A stretch of DNA of 64,000 nt, taken from positions 23,016,158 through 23,080,157 of the forward strand of contig NC_037597.1 in the NCBI RefSeq assembly GCF_003073045.1, given 5' to 3'. Shown here in pieces: positions 33,480 through 46,744 of this stretch. A program made the translations under genes and the position numbers. Source of the DNA: Pomacea canaliculata (lineage: Eukaryota; Mollusca; Gastropoda; Architaenioglossa; Ampullariidae). Numbering within the stretch: position 1 is the stretch's first letter; every line of letters starts with the position of its first letter. The notes under the pieces are model-generated. The model was not told the origin of the DNA. It searched no databases and worked only from the letters and a program-made list of their open reading frames with translations.

Positions 33480-35999
33480 AGAGCTCCAGGACAGTACTTC
33501 TTACATGGCTGATTTTGTCAGACATTTAGGACACAATGTTTTCTGTGGATGGAATCACATCTGTAATGGAACACATATTTAAACAGATTCTAAAAAGTAC
33601 TTTTAATACTCTGTTTAAGAAATCCTCACATCAATACATTATATCACAAACTTAGAGTGCATTGTTGAATTTTATTGTTTTCCCTAATACAAAGAAGTCA
33701 AAGTTATTTCCATGAGCTACACAATTAAGTTCTGAAAATCACCACTTAGCATCTTTCTCGAAAACTTTGCTTCATATGGCAACTTATGGTCACATTTTCA
33801 GAATATTTTATACTTCATACTTTCATACTGTGATCAAGAGGAGTAACTCGATTATGCTTTTTTTTTTAATTGCAGAAACTCATGGGAGGCAATTATAAAA
33901 TGTTAACCAACTACACAAATCATATCCAAGACCTCTGTGAAACACTGGGTTTATTAAAAATAATACTTTGTGTCTTCATATAAATCTCTGGCATTCATTA
34001 ATCCTTCCACAACTTATAACTTCTATCAACTTATATCCAAAAAATATGACAAATGTCACAAATCACAAATTTCAAAAATTCAAAAAAATCTCTTGCATAA
34101 AATATTGTCAACACAGCCACATCAGCCAAATATTCCCACAGCTCTCATAAACCTCTCATAAATGAGAGTAACATGAACACAGAGACCACTGTCATCACAA
34201 GCACACTATCACCCCACCCTCCAGTGCTCAAACATCTGTCCTCAAGAAGACACATAAATAAATTGAGTGACCATTGTCATTTAGATTTCATTCACTACAC
34301 ATAAAAATAATGCATCACCAGTAAAAACAATCATCAGAATAAATATTCTTTTATCATGCTCATCGTATCAATAAACCTGAAGATGCCGACTGGTGGAAAT
34401 AGACTAATCAGCTGACTGATCATGAAGATCCTAGCTACAGTTACAATCAAACTGTTATTAACATTTTCTGTTATGTTCCCCTCTATGTCTTTCAAGTCTT
34501 TGCTACCTCCACTCCCTTGGTGAAGTATTGATAACAAAAGTGAAGCAAAGTGTTCAATCATATGTAGTGTCTATCATTTTAGATAACATCTTGCTTCAGA
34601 AGTGTTCAAAAGGGTTTTGTACTCATGCTTTCACAACCAAAACCTAATAAAACATGAAACTTTGCTGACTTTTTAAGATTTCTTCTGTCATTTTATGGAT
34701 AAGATTTAAACAGGTATACAGCTACATACGGTATTTTGTTTCTTTTTGCTACAAACCTACTTCAACCAATTTAAAGCTACATGTACATAAAGGTTCAGTG
34801 AACATAGTGAATCATGTACACTTCAGCTATAATGGCTGCTCCTAAATGCCTTGTAAGTACCAAATTCCTTATCTATTTTTCACACAAGTAAATATATCAT
34901 GACTTAAAAAAAAAAATGTAGCCTACAAGGTATTTAATGATTAAAACATTTACTATATTCAACAATAAGCACTTTTTCACAGTTAAGAATAAATAAATAA
35001 ATATTAAAATTAAAGTTATAGAAACAAATTAAAAATAGTGTGTAGATAAGGATTTCATAGATGTGACCTACAGATAAGTCCATAAATATAAGCAAACAAT
35101 TTAACAAAAAAAAAAAATACTTCTAAACATTAAATCTCTTTACACTTTAGTCAAATCCTTTCTTTCAACATGACATCAAATGTTGTTTACAATTCCTTAC
35201 TAAATTTACAAAAAAAAACAACTTTCAAACAAAAGGATATGTTAGTATTAATATCTTAATGTTTTACAGAAAAAGCAAAAACAAAAATCCACAATTTTCT
35301 TGGTGCCATAAATACTAATGTGAAAAATTCTTTAAAATGCATAGAACAATGGGACTGATGTAAATTTAGACAATATAGAAGTTATGTACAAGGTAGCTCT
35401 GCAAATGAGATTGACCTCATTAGTACCCTGCAAGTTTCATTCCTTGTGTAACTCAACTCCAATTTTGCATTTAAAAAGACATTCATCATACTAAAGCTTA
35501 GGTTTAAAAAACATCAATAAAAAAAATCTTTCACTTAAAAAATACTTTTTTAAAGTGAAATCCCATTAAAACATGGCACATTACTTAAGCACATTTTGAC
35601 AATAACTTCATAAAACCACTTAAATTTAACATAAAAAAAATTACTGCTTATTTGAATACCATACAAATCAACATAAACAAAACTATTTGCACAAATCAAG
35701 TATGACTATGAAGACAATTTATCACCACCAAAACCACAAAAAACATATTCTAACAGTTGCTATAAATACTTCTCTTTCTGCACACAAAGTCAAGCAAATA
35801 TCAAGTATCTTTGTATAGGACTGTCACCACGCAGACAATGAAACAGGAAAAATGAGTACTACTAGCATTTGCGGTCATCACGAGACAAACCACACTAAAA
35901 TCACCTCAAGCACCACAGGATATAAATGTACATCTTTCTCTCCTTGTGCTCATGACACAGACTTGCATCCATGGTGAAGCAGCATCACTACAAACTCCA
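33480..35999. other. Convergent 3' UTR region
   Basis: I see no coding sequence. Beyond about 33.9 kb the plus strand is A/C-rich, which would make it T/G-rich on the minus strand. That fits a long 3' UTR of the DTD2 gene. A reverse-strand AATAAA (TTTATT at about 33950) is a candidate end for it. The first 400 bp are probably the 3' UTR of the 601-residue gene. Confidence 0.4.
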
Positions 36000-37748
36000 C
36001 TACATTTCAATCAGGTGAGTGTATGGTCCATTAGTTTGACAACTGAACACCTGGCGGTTACCATAGGTCCCATACCTTACTACCGTTCCTGTTGTCTGAC
36101 ATTTGTCATTTCTCTCGTAGGTTTTTCTGAAGATCGACACAAACTCTGAGTACAACTGTAAGCCTTCCTCTTTAGCTATGTTCTTGTGGTACTGCATGAC
36201 CTTTCCCTTGATTGTGCCACCCAAAGTTGCCTGTGGGATGATGAGAACGTCACCTGGAAGATCCAGTACAGACACCAACTTGCCATCATCACTTTCGCTC
36301 AGGCGCACTGTCAGGGCTGTTCGTGCTGCAACAATTGAAAAAAAAACCCAGTTATTTCATTTTATTCAGAAATAAAGAAACTCCCTTAAACACCTTATCT
36401 TCCAAAAATTAACAGTGTTGAGGGGCACTCACATTGCTTTGTACTGCAGAAGTTCTGTTATCTTTACTGTGGACAAAACAAAGTCTAGCACATTGTTAAA
36501 GGAAAGCTAAAAATAACTATTTTTCAACACTATAAGGCATAGCATTCAACAGGTAAAACCCATTAACACTTAATTATCTTAGAAAATGTCAGATTTATAG
36601 TGTTTCATTATACAATGCCCATACCTTTGCCAAAAGTATTATATATATATGTGTGTGCTATGTACTGAGGGGGGGCTGCTCAAAATTGTCCACTGGCGAG
36701 GTGTTGTTGCAGCCCTATGCTCCTCGAGGAGTAACAAGGAATAAACTAAATATGCCATGTACAATTTCTGACCCAGGACAACACTGAATTTTCACCAATC
36801 ACTCTTTATCTTTATGACAAATTGGGCATAATAGTTTGATCTCATCTCTTATTATTGATAGTCATGGATAGTTTTGTAGCAAAAAAGTCTTAGCCTCTAA
36901 ACCTTCATCCTCATATCCATATATTACATGAACTCTTTATGCTTCAAATCTTTAATCCAGTTTTTCAAAAAGGAGCTTGCACACAGTCAGCCTGAAAAAT
37001 GTAACAGCCAACTACCTCCAATACAACTGCATAAGTTAACAAGATGATATGAAGAACCAAAAGTGTATAAAATGGTCTCCCCAGAAACTTAGCAATATAA
37101 TCAAAAACCTAGGTGTGCTGTTCTTGCTTATATTACCTAATCTAAAACACAGTTAATACTAAATCACCTTTTTCATAAACATAAATAATATCCTAATCAT
37201 CCAATGTACATGCACATAAATCTTACTATTAAATTTGAAAGAATAAGGTACCTTGCAAGCACTCACCCATTTTTTCTGTGAGAGTCTTTGTGGCTCCTCG
37301 CAGGAAACAAATATAAATTATCAACCCTCTGCGTATCTGTGCAAACAAAAATAAAAAGAAGTATCTCTTTAAATTATCAGTGATTAAAACAGCTAACCTT
37401 TTCTTTATTTTCTTTCCTTTCATCATTCTCTTGGGGCTTCCTGGTACTTTTTTTAATCCTATCTCTCTGTGAGTAAATAAAGCACTGTTAATTTTAACAG
37501 TTCCTTATTCATCACAAGAAAAAGAAAAATGAGAAAGTCTTATTCTGAGTACAATGATATCGCTATATTACCTCTACGAACTGCGGTGGTGATCCCTCAT
37601 CTGGTGGCTGTACCATTAACTGAGCTCCCATACACTGTTGTAACACCATACGTACTCTTGGTCCCTCACCAGGCTGTTCCATAACCATTACTTTAGTTGC
37701 AGATACACCCTGCTCCACAAGGCTGTCTGTCTGTGCTGTGGCTTCCAT
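36000..37748 (-). CDS. DTD2: D-aminoacyl-tRNA deacylase 2 (animal-type, ATD)
   Basis: Three exons on the minus strand (37572-37748, 37267-37336, 36000-36325) join in phase to give 190 residues. The protein aligns clearly to vertebrate DTD2: exon 1 ends FVE, exon 2 continues [17 protein letters not shown], and exon 3 has [17 protein letters not shown]. The PQATLGG motif (the DTD2 counterpart of SQFTL in DTD1) and the C-terminal NGPYTHLIE Gly-Pro motif are intact. In the known family the enzyme removes L-alanine mischarged onto certain tRNA-Thr and also acts on D-aminoacyl-tRNAs, protecting translation in the cytosol. The N-terminus is longer than in human DTD2 (168 residues); starts at Met21 or Met23 are possible. 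The gene is head to head with COA4. Confidence 0.93.
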
Positions 37749-38354
37749 GACCTGTAGGACATCCACCACCACCCCACAAAACCACGAACAAAAGCTTATT
37801 TGTAGATGCAGTAACAGTAAGAGTGCGTGATTGATTAACGATTAATACAATTAATTAATGTCACACTTTTTTGTTTCCTTATGTTATCTGACTAATGTAA
37901 GACTAAGTATTTAATCAGCCAAACAGATGCTGATGTAAGCGCGCGCGCACACAAACAGCAGCTACCGATCTACAGTACTTCTTATTTATTGTCGCTATAT
38001 AAGTAATGCAATTCAAAGTAAGAAATGTAATAGAAATGGCTGGAAGTAAAACAGACTGAAAAAATATTGAAAAACAATTGTTCTGTTTTACATAATCGAA
38101 GTCTGATAATAGGTTATTGTTTTTACCAAAATCAGTTGAAAGAAACTAGCGTCTGCAATTCCAAGGGAAGCTACTATGAAATACCCGCTTGTATCATGCT
38201 AAAATATTTTGTCTTTCGAAATGTCTAAGATTTCTTATAAATTAACAGTAACCATTAACTTTAATTCTGTGCTTCGATATTTTTCGTGGTTATTCGTAAT
38301 ATTAAACTGTTATGGATACCCGCACGCTACCTTCATTTGATGAAGTTGCAAATA
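37749..38354. promoter_or_regulatory. Shared head-to-head promoter region of DTD2 and COA4
   Basis: Only about 606 bp separate the two divergent start codons. The region must hold both 5' UTRs and both promoters. It includes an alternating GCGCGCGC run at 37940-37948. No TATA box can be assigned with confidence. Confidence 0.55.
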
Positions 38355-38531
38355 ATGGCGGCGACCATAGGACACGATCGAAAAAGACAGACTACGGCAT
38401 CCAGTGACGAAGATGATCCAGTGGAAAGTATGATAAACAAGACAGGCTGCCTTAAGCAACACCACACAGTTCAGGTCTTGTGCATTTTTTTTTAGTAAAC
38501 TCTATCAATTTGATACTTCAAACCCTGCTTC

Positions 38532-38566
<35 letters not shown>

Positions 38567-39310
38567 GTTCTCCCTCAGATATGTCGTCTGCTATTTTACG
38601 ATAGAAACTGTACGAATTCCGCCTTTTAAGAAAAAAAAACCAAAACATCTAAATAATAACTGGGATCTCTGTCTGGACTTATTTGAACATATATGAAATA
38701 TCACAGTCCCAGATCGAGCGTAATCTCTCGCTCTCTCTCTCCCTTCCATCTAGAGCTGAAGGTAAAAAGGCTAAAAACGACTGCTATTAGTTACCTATCA
38801 GCACATTGGCTAATGGGTTTACCCGATGAGTTGTTCGTTTTTGTTTTTGTTATTGTTTTTTTTTAAGGTGAATAGATAAAATAAGCTGTTTTTTCCCTTT
38901 TCTCCTCACTCTCTTTCCTTTTATCTGCATCTTCATTTTTAATTGATCATGTACTGTGCATTACAGAAATCTGTTGGTGCCATATTTATAGAAGAGCTTT
39001 TTATTTTCTTCTAGAGAAATATATTTCTTTCATTCAGAAAAAAAATTATATAATACCACACATTTGTGTAACATAAAACATTGGTGCTATCATACCCCTT
39101 GCATTAGATGCTTTTAATCCAATGTGCTAACTAGTTAAAGGACTCAAATATGGCTGTGGCTATTTGTATGATTATGTTAACTTTGTAAATATTTGTGTCT
39201 TTACTGTCTAGGAATGTATGGCCGAGCACAAAGACTGGCGCAAGTGTCAAGATCACGTGGCAGCTTTTAAGAAATGTATAGAAGAGAGCAGAAGAAAGCC
39301 AGCCTCTTGA
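38355..39310 (+). CDS. COA4: COA4 (CHCHD8)-like cytochrome c oxidase assembly factor
   Basis: Two exons (38355-38474 and 39212-39310) give a 72-residue protein starting MAATIGHDRKRQ. It carries the twin CX9C pattern: C-LKQHHTVQE-C and C-QDHVAAFKK-C. The order DPVESMINKTGC, then ECMAEHKDWRKCQ, follows human COA4 (DPLDQLISRSGC, ECMAQHQDWRQCQ). Proteins of this type are imported into the mitochondrial intermembrane space, form two disulfides through the MIA40 pathway, and support cytochrome c oxidase assembly. The acceptor CTGTCTAG is good; the donor GTCTTG is unusually weak but gives exact homology across the join. The C-terminal tail is shorter than in human. An A run of about 28 nt lies in the intron. 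Confidence 0.93.
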
Positions 39311-42300
39311 CAACTGTTAAAACATCTCACTTGAATTATCTTAAACACTTTAAGCATAAATTTACTTAAGTCTTATGATCCCATTTTGTTTTGTCAGAAA
39401 CAGGTTGAACTTGTAATATTGTATGTTGATTACAGATGTGGACAAAAGTCATCTTCCTTCTTAAAGTACAAACACTATAGCAGTAAGCAAAATCAAGGAT
39501 CTTAATATTAAGATGCAGTTAATTTTACACAATCAAAATACTATGCCGATTGTTATCACATGCTGTATCTTACTCTAAAAGATGCTTCAGATTATTTTGT
39601 TTTTATTGTTATCTATCTATATATTGAATTGTTATCACTGCAGTCTGATTACATCTTGTAATTATGATTGACATAACCATGACCCAAAAAAACTGAACTT
39701 TTGCATGTAAAATACATTCAGACTTTTGGTGTCACATTGTCATAACTTTTAAAACGTGTATTAGACAAGTCATGGAAACAGCCCTGAGTGCTCTTCTGAC
39801 TTGTTATACAGACACTTCTGAAAATATCTAAAGTCCTTCATGATGACAGGCATATCCCGTGAGGAGAATTTTTCCACCTCTCATCAAGCCATGCTGTGTA
39901 CCTGTACGTAGGACAAAAAGATTCATGCTGTCCTTCGTTGTTTTGGCCATGTGACTTCTGTTACTTTGTGTGAATGCATGCAGTTGTCTGAACCATGAAA
40001 GTATAAATCTGATATGGGTATGTTGTGGTATTGTTTTGTGCTTTTATATCAAGTTGCCCGAAATTACCCTCTGGGATATTAAAGTGTAATTTTATATTGT
40101 TTGGCTGGTGGTTTCCTAGTTCTAGACTTATCCAAGATCGTGATCAGAAAACTCTCTCTGTCCACCCGGCGGATTGGTACTTGTCAAAGAATGTGAAATT
40201 CTTTCACCCTCTGCTGTGCTCAACACAGTAAATCACTTACCTCCCTTTTCACTTTTGCCTCTAAACTGACTTGATGCTTACAATAGTCTCTTAATATATG
40301 ATTGGTTGGTTCCCACCTATGCACAGGTCCAAAACTCTGTTCAAGACCCATATACAGAATAACCACAAAATATAGTATAACAATATGATGAACTAGAATG
40401 AAGATATTTCATTTATCATAAATTCAGGTTTAAAATGCATTATAAATTTTTGACAACATCGTGGCTTTTTAATCTTTTTTTAATATCCTAAAAAAACGGC
40501 ATTACCAAGGAGTTGACAAGTCATGTCATGATTGTGTTAAAGCTTTTCTGAATTTTTTAAAAGGTATTTTTGAAGCCCATTGTGTAACATGTGGCTCACT
40601 GTATTAGTGTCTTATCATTTATATAATTATGCCCATTTTCATTCTCTTTGTATGTCATAACTCAAGATTTTTTTATAGCTTCAAAGTAATGATGCAACAT
40701 TTGTAACTCACTGTGCTTTTTAGGTTTGGCACACAAGTCTAGAAATATAAACTAGTGTGCAAGAGTAATTCGACAGAAAAGCACCTTTCAGAATCTTTAG
40801 ATTTGATATCAGTAAAATTGATCACTAAAGATTTCTTTGTATTGTATAATAGGTTCCTTATAGCATTCTTGCTTGTTCTTACAGTATTTTCTGCAAAGTA
40901 GAACTAAGGGTGAATTTCTCCTGCTACCAGTAAACATACAAATATTAATTTTAACTCTTTAAGCAATCTCATGCAAGTATCAACAGTTTGTCTGTGCTTT
41001 ATTCTTCTGTAGCATGCAAGATATTGCAATAGCAGCAAATATACATATCAATTTTTACAAGTTTTTCATCTACAATGAAACTGATGATAAATGTTTTGTC
41101 TGTTAAAAGTGTTACAACATAAAAAGGAATTTAAAAACAAACCAAAAGAGAAACACTAGCATCATTCTGAGGCCAAATTATGTCCCAAGCAACTGACAGG
41201 AAAACATTTTCAAACTGCTCAGATGAACAGGAAACCAAATGTTAAAAAAGTATTGTGAATAAGGTTTTAACTTTCATTGCATCCTCTGTTTTAACAGTAG
41301 ACAGTTTGCAGTAACAGGAAACTGTGTAATGTCCCTTTTACTCAGCTAATGCATATCTTTTTAAGCACCACAAGAAATGTATCACACAAATCCAATGAGG
41401 TAATTTACACACTTGTAAAGCGCTTTCCCTTTCCTAAATGAGATGAGACATTAAATATATTGTGCTATAATCATATTGTATATTTCAAACATTACAAATT
41501 TGTGCATACCACAAAACCCAGTTATTCCAGCTCCACAAAATCTTCTGCTTCTTTCTACTATGCCAAAGTTTCAGGAACAGTCTGAATTTCTACACGCCAT
41601 TTTTGGCTTGCAAGCTTATTTACAGAAAATTGTAAGATCTACATATCATTTCAGAATATAGGTTCCTTATCCACTGGTTGTGGAAGCTCAGTGATGTTGG
41701 AAAGTTGCTGTTTTAAGTCCTACTCGGGCCTCCCTCTAATTATACAGCAGAAATGAAAACCCAACATACCTATGGGACTCTTTATAAACATGGACCAGGG
41801 GTTTGGGTCAATCACAGGAAAACAATGCAGTCATCAGTGAATGAATTCAGGAAGGCTAAGGACAGTAGAATAAAGAATTCAGGCTTCATTTTCAACACAG
41901 TGTGCCTTAGACTATGACCAACTACAAACATTTGTACATAAGGCATTAAAATTTTTTCTCAACATTTGGAAATTAAAAAAAATGGTTGTAACAATGTAGA
42001 TGGTAATTTAAATTATACTTGTTCCAGAATTTTTTTCATATAATTGATAACATAATAATAAGCAGCTAACATAGTGTGTTGCTCATCATGCTTTGTTTGG
42101 CTACACAGAGGTTAAAAATTGTTGCTGTGCCCAAAATATGGCATGGATGAAGCAGATTTGATTTGGTCCTGTGACTGCTTAAACTTACATCAAAACTCAA
42201 ATGACAAAGAGAGATACACCACACCTGCTCTCAATACATTATTTTCATTGGCGCTATATAGTGTAGTACACAGTGTATAATACTTTTATCATTACTTAAT

Positions 42301-44828
42301 TTTACTTGTCAATAAATATGAAGTTTATTATCTGCCTTTATGCCAGCATCTTTCAGCCTTTTATGTTCTTGCATACTCAAAAAGCTGTCAATGACTCAAC
42401 AAGTTAAGAGTACACACATTTCAGCCCTAAATAAGGTGTTCTGCTCCATGATGGATTTCCCTCATCAGTAAACAAAGATAATCAAGCACAACAAGGCAAA
42501 CACTGATAGCACCCAGTATAAATGCATCCTTTATAAACAGCCATGGTCCTGTTCTCAGAAGTGCATTTCATCATACCGCCATCCTCATGATTGGACAATT
42601 TTTGTGAAGTATTGATATTCTTCCCACCCAAGATTTTTTCCACAATCTTTAAAAAGAGTATCTGAATAACTCTCAGCTATAGACAAGAGTATGCGAATAA
42701 GCTATACACGAGCTATATTCACTTTCATCCCATTTTCATCACTTTTCATCAGACTGGTCAAGCTGTTCTGCCATTGATAAGCTTGGCAAATCCTCTGCAA
42801 GGACAGACCACTTTGCTACAAGAATTTTAATACTTGAACATTTTTAATTACTTCATTCATTATTATGCAACATTAGGGAACACATGCCAATGTGGCAAAT
42901 TATACATCACAAATCTTGAGAAAATGCTGTTAAATCATGCCAGATACACTGAGATAAGTAAAAAGCATGATCGAATTACGTAATGAAATATCAGTGAAGA
43001 AACAGAAATATTCTTAATGAAATAGTCTATAATTCTGCATTATTTTCTGCATGCTGCAAGCATATATCCAATGCTGTGCACACTATCAAGTATGAGATCT
43101 ACACACAAAGACTTTAAAAGTTTTGTTACAATTTATAGCTTGCTTACCCATGATCCCAAAATATGGCATAAAAGCACAACCGCAAAGCAACCGGAATGTA
43201 ATGAATCAAACTGTTTAAAGTACATACAAAAATTATCAACAATTTTGGACTTTCACATACACAAATATATATGTATATAATAGATATTCCAGTAAACCCA
43301 AGGCAAAAAGACTAACCCATTAACTGGCAAACATCATGCACATAGTTTGATTTTTTTTTTCCACTGACAAGACTGGAGTGATATCATTTGAAAAATGTCT
43401 AAAATCCTAACCATCTTAGCTACCATACTCAAATCATTCCAAAATCATGTGACACGAAACAACCGCTTTATGCTTTAGATGAGACGCATTAAGATTCTCA
43501 GAAGTAATGAAGACTATTAGCTATTTATGTGACTGAACATCCTATGATAACAACATGACTGTTTAAAATCAAATATAAACACAAATCAAAATATGACAGG
43601 GACAGAAAAATATAAACAATCTTCTACTAAGCAAGGCATTGCCTATGCTTGCAATACATAAATGACAACAATCTTTTTGATATTAATCATATGTAGCCTT
43701 CCCACACTAAACACAGCTATCATTTTAAGTGAACACATTGTGCTCCCAAAGCCTATTGAAGCTAAAATATGCTGAAATAAACCAATGAGATTATGAAGAA
43801 CATAACTTTATCACAGTGACATAAACTGTCCATCTCCACCACATTAAGACTCAAACTGAAATACTCAGTTGTAGCAGCAGAGCTCTATATTACAAACTGC
43901 TTTGTTCTTTCAGGAGAAAAAGAAGAACAACTTTTGGCTATTTACAACAATCATCACAGTTTTCAGTTAACACTGACAATCAATGAAATGTCTGAAATCT
44001 CAGTGTTAAATTGTTCTTTGCTGAAATATAGTATCTGAGAAATTCATCAAAGAATAACAGCTGATATCAAAACCAACATGGTCCAAAAATACCATCAGTG
44101 TTCAAATTTCTTCATAATAATTATAACATTGAACATCCGGTATAGCAGGGAGATGCAATGCAAAAATATGCATTCTTCTTCATATTATTATTAACTGACA
44201 ATGCCAGGGGTCTCGAGATCATTATAACAATTTTGCTTTAAAATATTTAAAAGCATGAAGAATGGCCATTATTCTAATTCCTGACAAAATCAATAACACC
44301 GAAACAAGAACAGTTAACTTTTTGACTGCTGGTATTCTGTTACTTTGCCAGGAAAGCTAGCATATACTAAACCTGCTAACAATGCATTTTAAATTGTTTC
44401 TTAATAGATGTTTGTCACACTAGATACATGCCTGAAAACCTGGTAAGTTAAGTGAGATCTACAACCACCTTCAAAACAAATATCTAGGATAAATCACCAG
44501 TAAGGGTTATCACATACAAATTTTCACAAAGCCCACACACAACGATAGTGCTTGCTTGACATTTTTGATTTGCATTTTTGTTTGTGAACTACCATATTAT
44601 TGTATGCTAAAGATTTAACCAAACTCAACACTATTTATAATATGTTAGAATTTTTCACAAAAGGAGCTTTAGATTTTGAACGCTTTATTTTCAACTCACT
44701 AGGTTTGTCTTTTAGATCCACTTAATATATATTTGTATCTCCATATTTAATATTTGACGAGTCAGTTTTCAGCCAGATCTCAAAATCTTAACATTTCAAC
44801 AATGTAAAAATCAGTCAGTATTTCAACA
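39311..44828. other. Long gene-free, AT-rich region
   Basis: I see no believable coding exon. The plus strand is T-rich from 39.3 to about 41.1 kb, then becomes A/C-rich. Judged by the skew of known introns and UTRs nearby, this suggests the COA4 3' UTR on the left, and 3' UTR or read-through of the minus-strand membrane-protein gene on the right. Confidence 0.35.
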
Positions 44829-45851
44829 GGTTCCCAGTCACTTAATCCCCAGACACTTCATCCCCGACACTTCATCCCCGACACTTCATCCCCGAGACAT
44901 TTAATCCCTAAGCACTTCATCCCCAGACACTTCATCCCTAAACTAAATTCTTAACTATAAAAATTATGAAGTCAGCGAAAAATTTTATTGAAATTTATTA
45001 ATTAATCATACTTAATTGAAATTCAAATAATTCAAATTCAAATCATGCTATTAACTTCAACGTCATTTGAACATCTACAACATTAGTTAAAATTCATATA
45101 AGCAAGTAAATGTAATGTTCTTCAACAATATGATATGAAAATTGTTCTTGAGTGTTCGCGAGGTAATTGCTGTTAATCAATATGAAAGGTAAGCTAATGA
45201 TCGGAGGTACAGAAGACGATCCGTTGACTCATATCTCTCAACAATGTTGCTAATTCTCCTGGCTAACTCAGCGTATTTCTTCTTTGCACGTTTCTCTGTG
45301 CCGGCGCATGATTGTAGAACAGACGCCTTGTGTAGCTGACAATCCTTACGTAGACCATCAAGGAATTCGAAGGAATCGACGATGTCTTCCTCACATACAT
45401 AGGCCAGTGCTGGGAGACATCTGACCATTCCACGTAACTCGTCGTCTTCGTCATAGTCACTTCTCATCCCCAGTTCAGAGACTTTGCGTAATACCGCTTG
45501 ACTTAAGTGAAAGTAACAGCCCGTTACTTTACATGACTGAAACTTCTCTCTAAAAGCGGTCATCGCAGCTTTCTCAAAGTCTGTTACTATTGTCTCTGGA
45601 GCTGCATTAGGCACTAGCTCTCTAACTGCACCCAACAATCTATTATAGGTTGCTCTTGATTTGTCCTGAAGAGGAAGTGTCGGGGATTAAATGTCTCGGG
45701 GATGAAGTGTCTCGGGGATGAAGTGTCGGGGATGAAGTGTCGGGGATGAAGTGTCTGGGATGAAGTGTCTGGGGATTAAATGTCTCGGGGATGAAGTGTC
45801 GGGGATGAAGTGTCGGGGATGAAGTGTCTGGGGATTAAGTGACCGGACACC
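44829..45851 (-). mobile_element. MULE-type DNA transposon, internally deleted
   Basis: A 9-bp direct duplication (ATTTCAACA) flanks the element at 44820-44828 and 45852-45860, the size expected for Mutator-like elements. Both ends are inverted and share the outer block GTCACTTAATCCCCAGAC. Each terminal region is an array of a roughly 14-bp unit (GACACTTCATCCCC and variants): about 7 copies on the left and about 11 on the right. Inside is a fragment of a MULE transposase on the minus strand. The element is about 1.0 kb and lacks most of the transposase, so it is non-autonomous. Confidence 0.88.
45177..45674 (-). pseudogene. MULE transposase fragment
   Basis: The open frame contains RATYNRLLGAVRELVPNAAP, then ETIVTDFEKAAMTAFREKF and TGCYFHLSQAVLRKV. 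This is the central MULE transposase region, including the DFE motif with a catalytic Asp and the conserved C-x2-H. The upstream half of the protein, with the first catalytic Asp, is absent; the frame runs straight into the terminal repeat array. The end of the frame is followed by AT-rich sequence without further homology. Confidence 0.85.
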
Positions 45852-46744
45852 ATTTCAACACATTCTGTTGCAGCTCTTTAAATTTTGATGTTAAAGTGTA
45901 ATCATCTGTGTGAACAATAATAATCATACAAGCAGTAATCAATGAACTCCTGTCAAAATAAATAAATAAAAAGTAAAACAAAAATCTGGACAGATCAAGT
46001 ACTGGGCGATAAATTTTCCTTCTGATCAATGCACTTTTAAAACAAGATTTAAAACATATAGGATCTCCTTCCCTCACATTAACACAGACAACATGTATTC
46101 ATTTCAGTCTGTAAGCTAATAACCACTGCTAACATTATACACATGAATCCTGAAACTTTATCTTTTTTGTTTTTGTTATCTACATTTTTTGTTTTTGCTG
46201 CGCAATGAGCATTCTTCTGAATGGATACCTGCGCATTACAAATAGACATCATCATCATCATCCTGCAAGAACTAATTCACACAAGAAATCTACCCAGTCA
46301 TCTCAAATAGTGAACTGAAAAGTGACCATGACAAACTTTGCACCTATCATGGTAAGAAAATCAAATTTCTTTAAAGTTCTTTTTATGTAAAGTATTTACA
46401 CATTATCAAAATTAAAATTCCTTAACCAGTTATGCTTACATTGTAAAAATAATAGGTCAGCCGGTGGGGGTATTTTGTTCAATTTGATCATTTCTCAATA
46501 ACATCTCCAACGATCACGTTGTAATGAAATTGGAAACGACAAATGTTATTGGTATCTTCATTCATCTTTACTTTTGCAGGAAGACTTTGAACACTCCACA
46601 AGACTATAACTTTGAGCATAGTACTAATGCAAAATTATAATACTTTTCACTAAAATTATCGCAATCATACTTTTAAAAGAAAAAGATGACGGTGAGCTCT
46701 GACAAGAATTTTACAAGGTAGGGGAGGGAAACAGGGACAAACAG

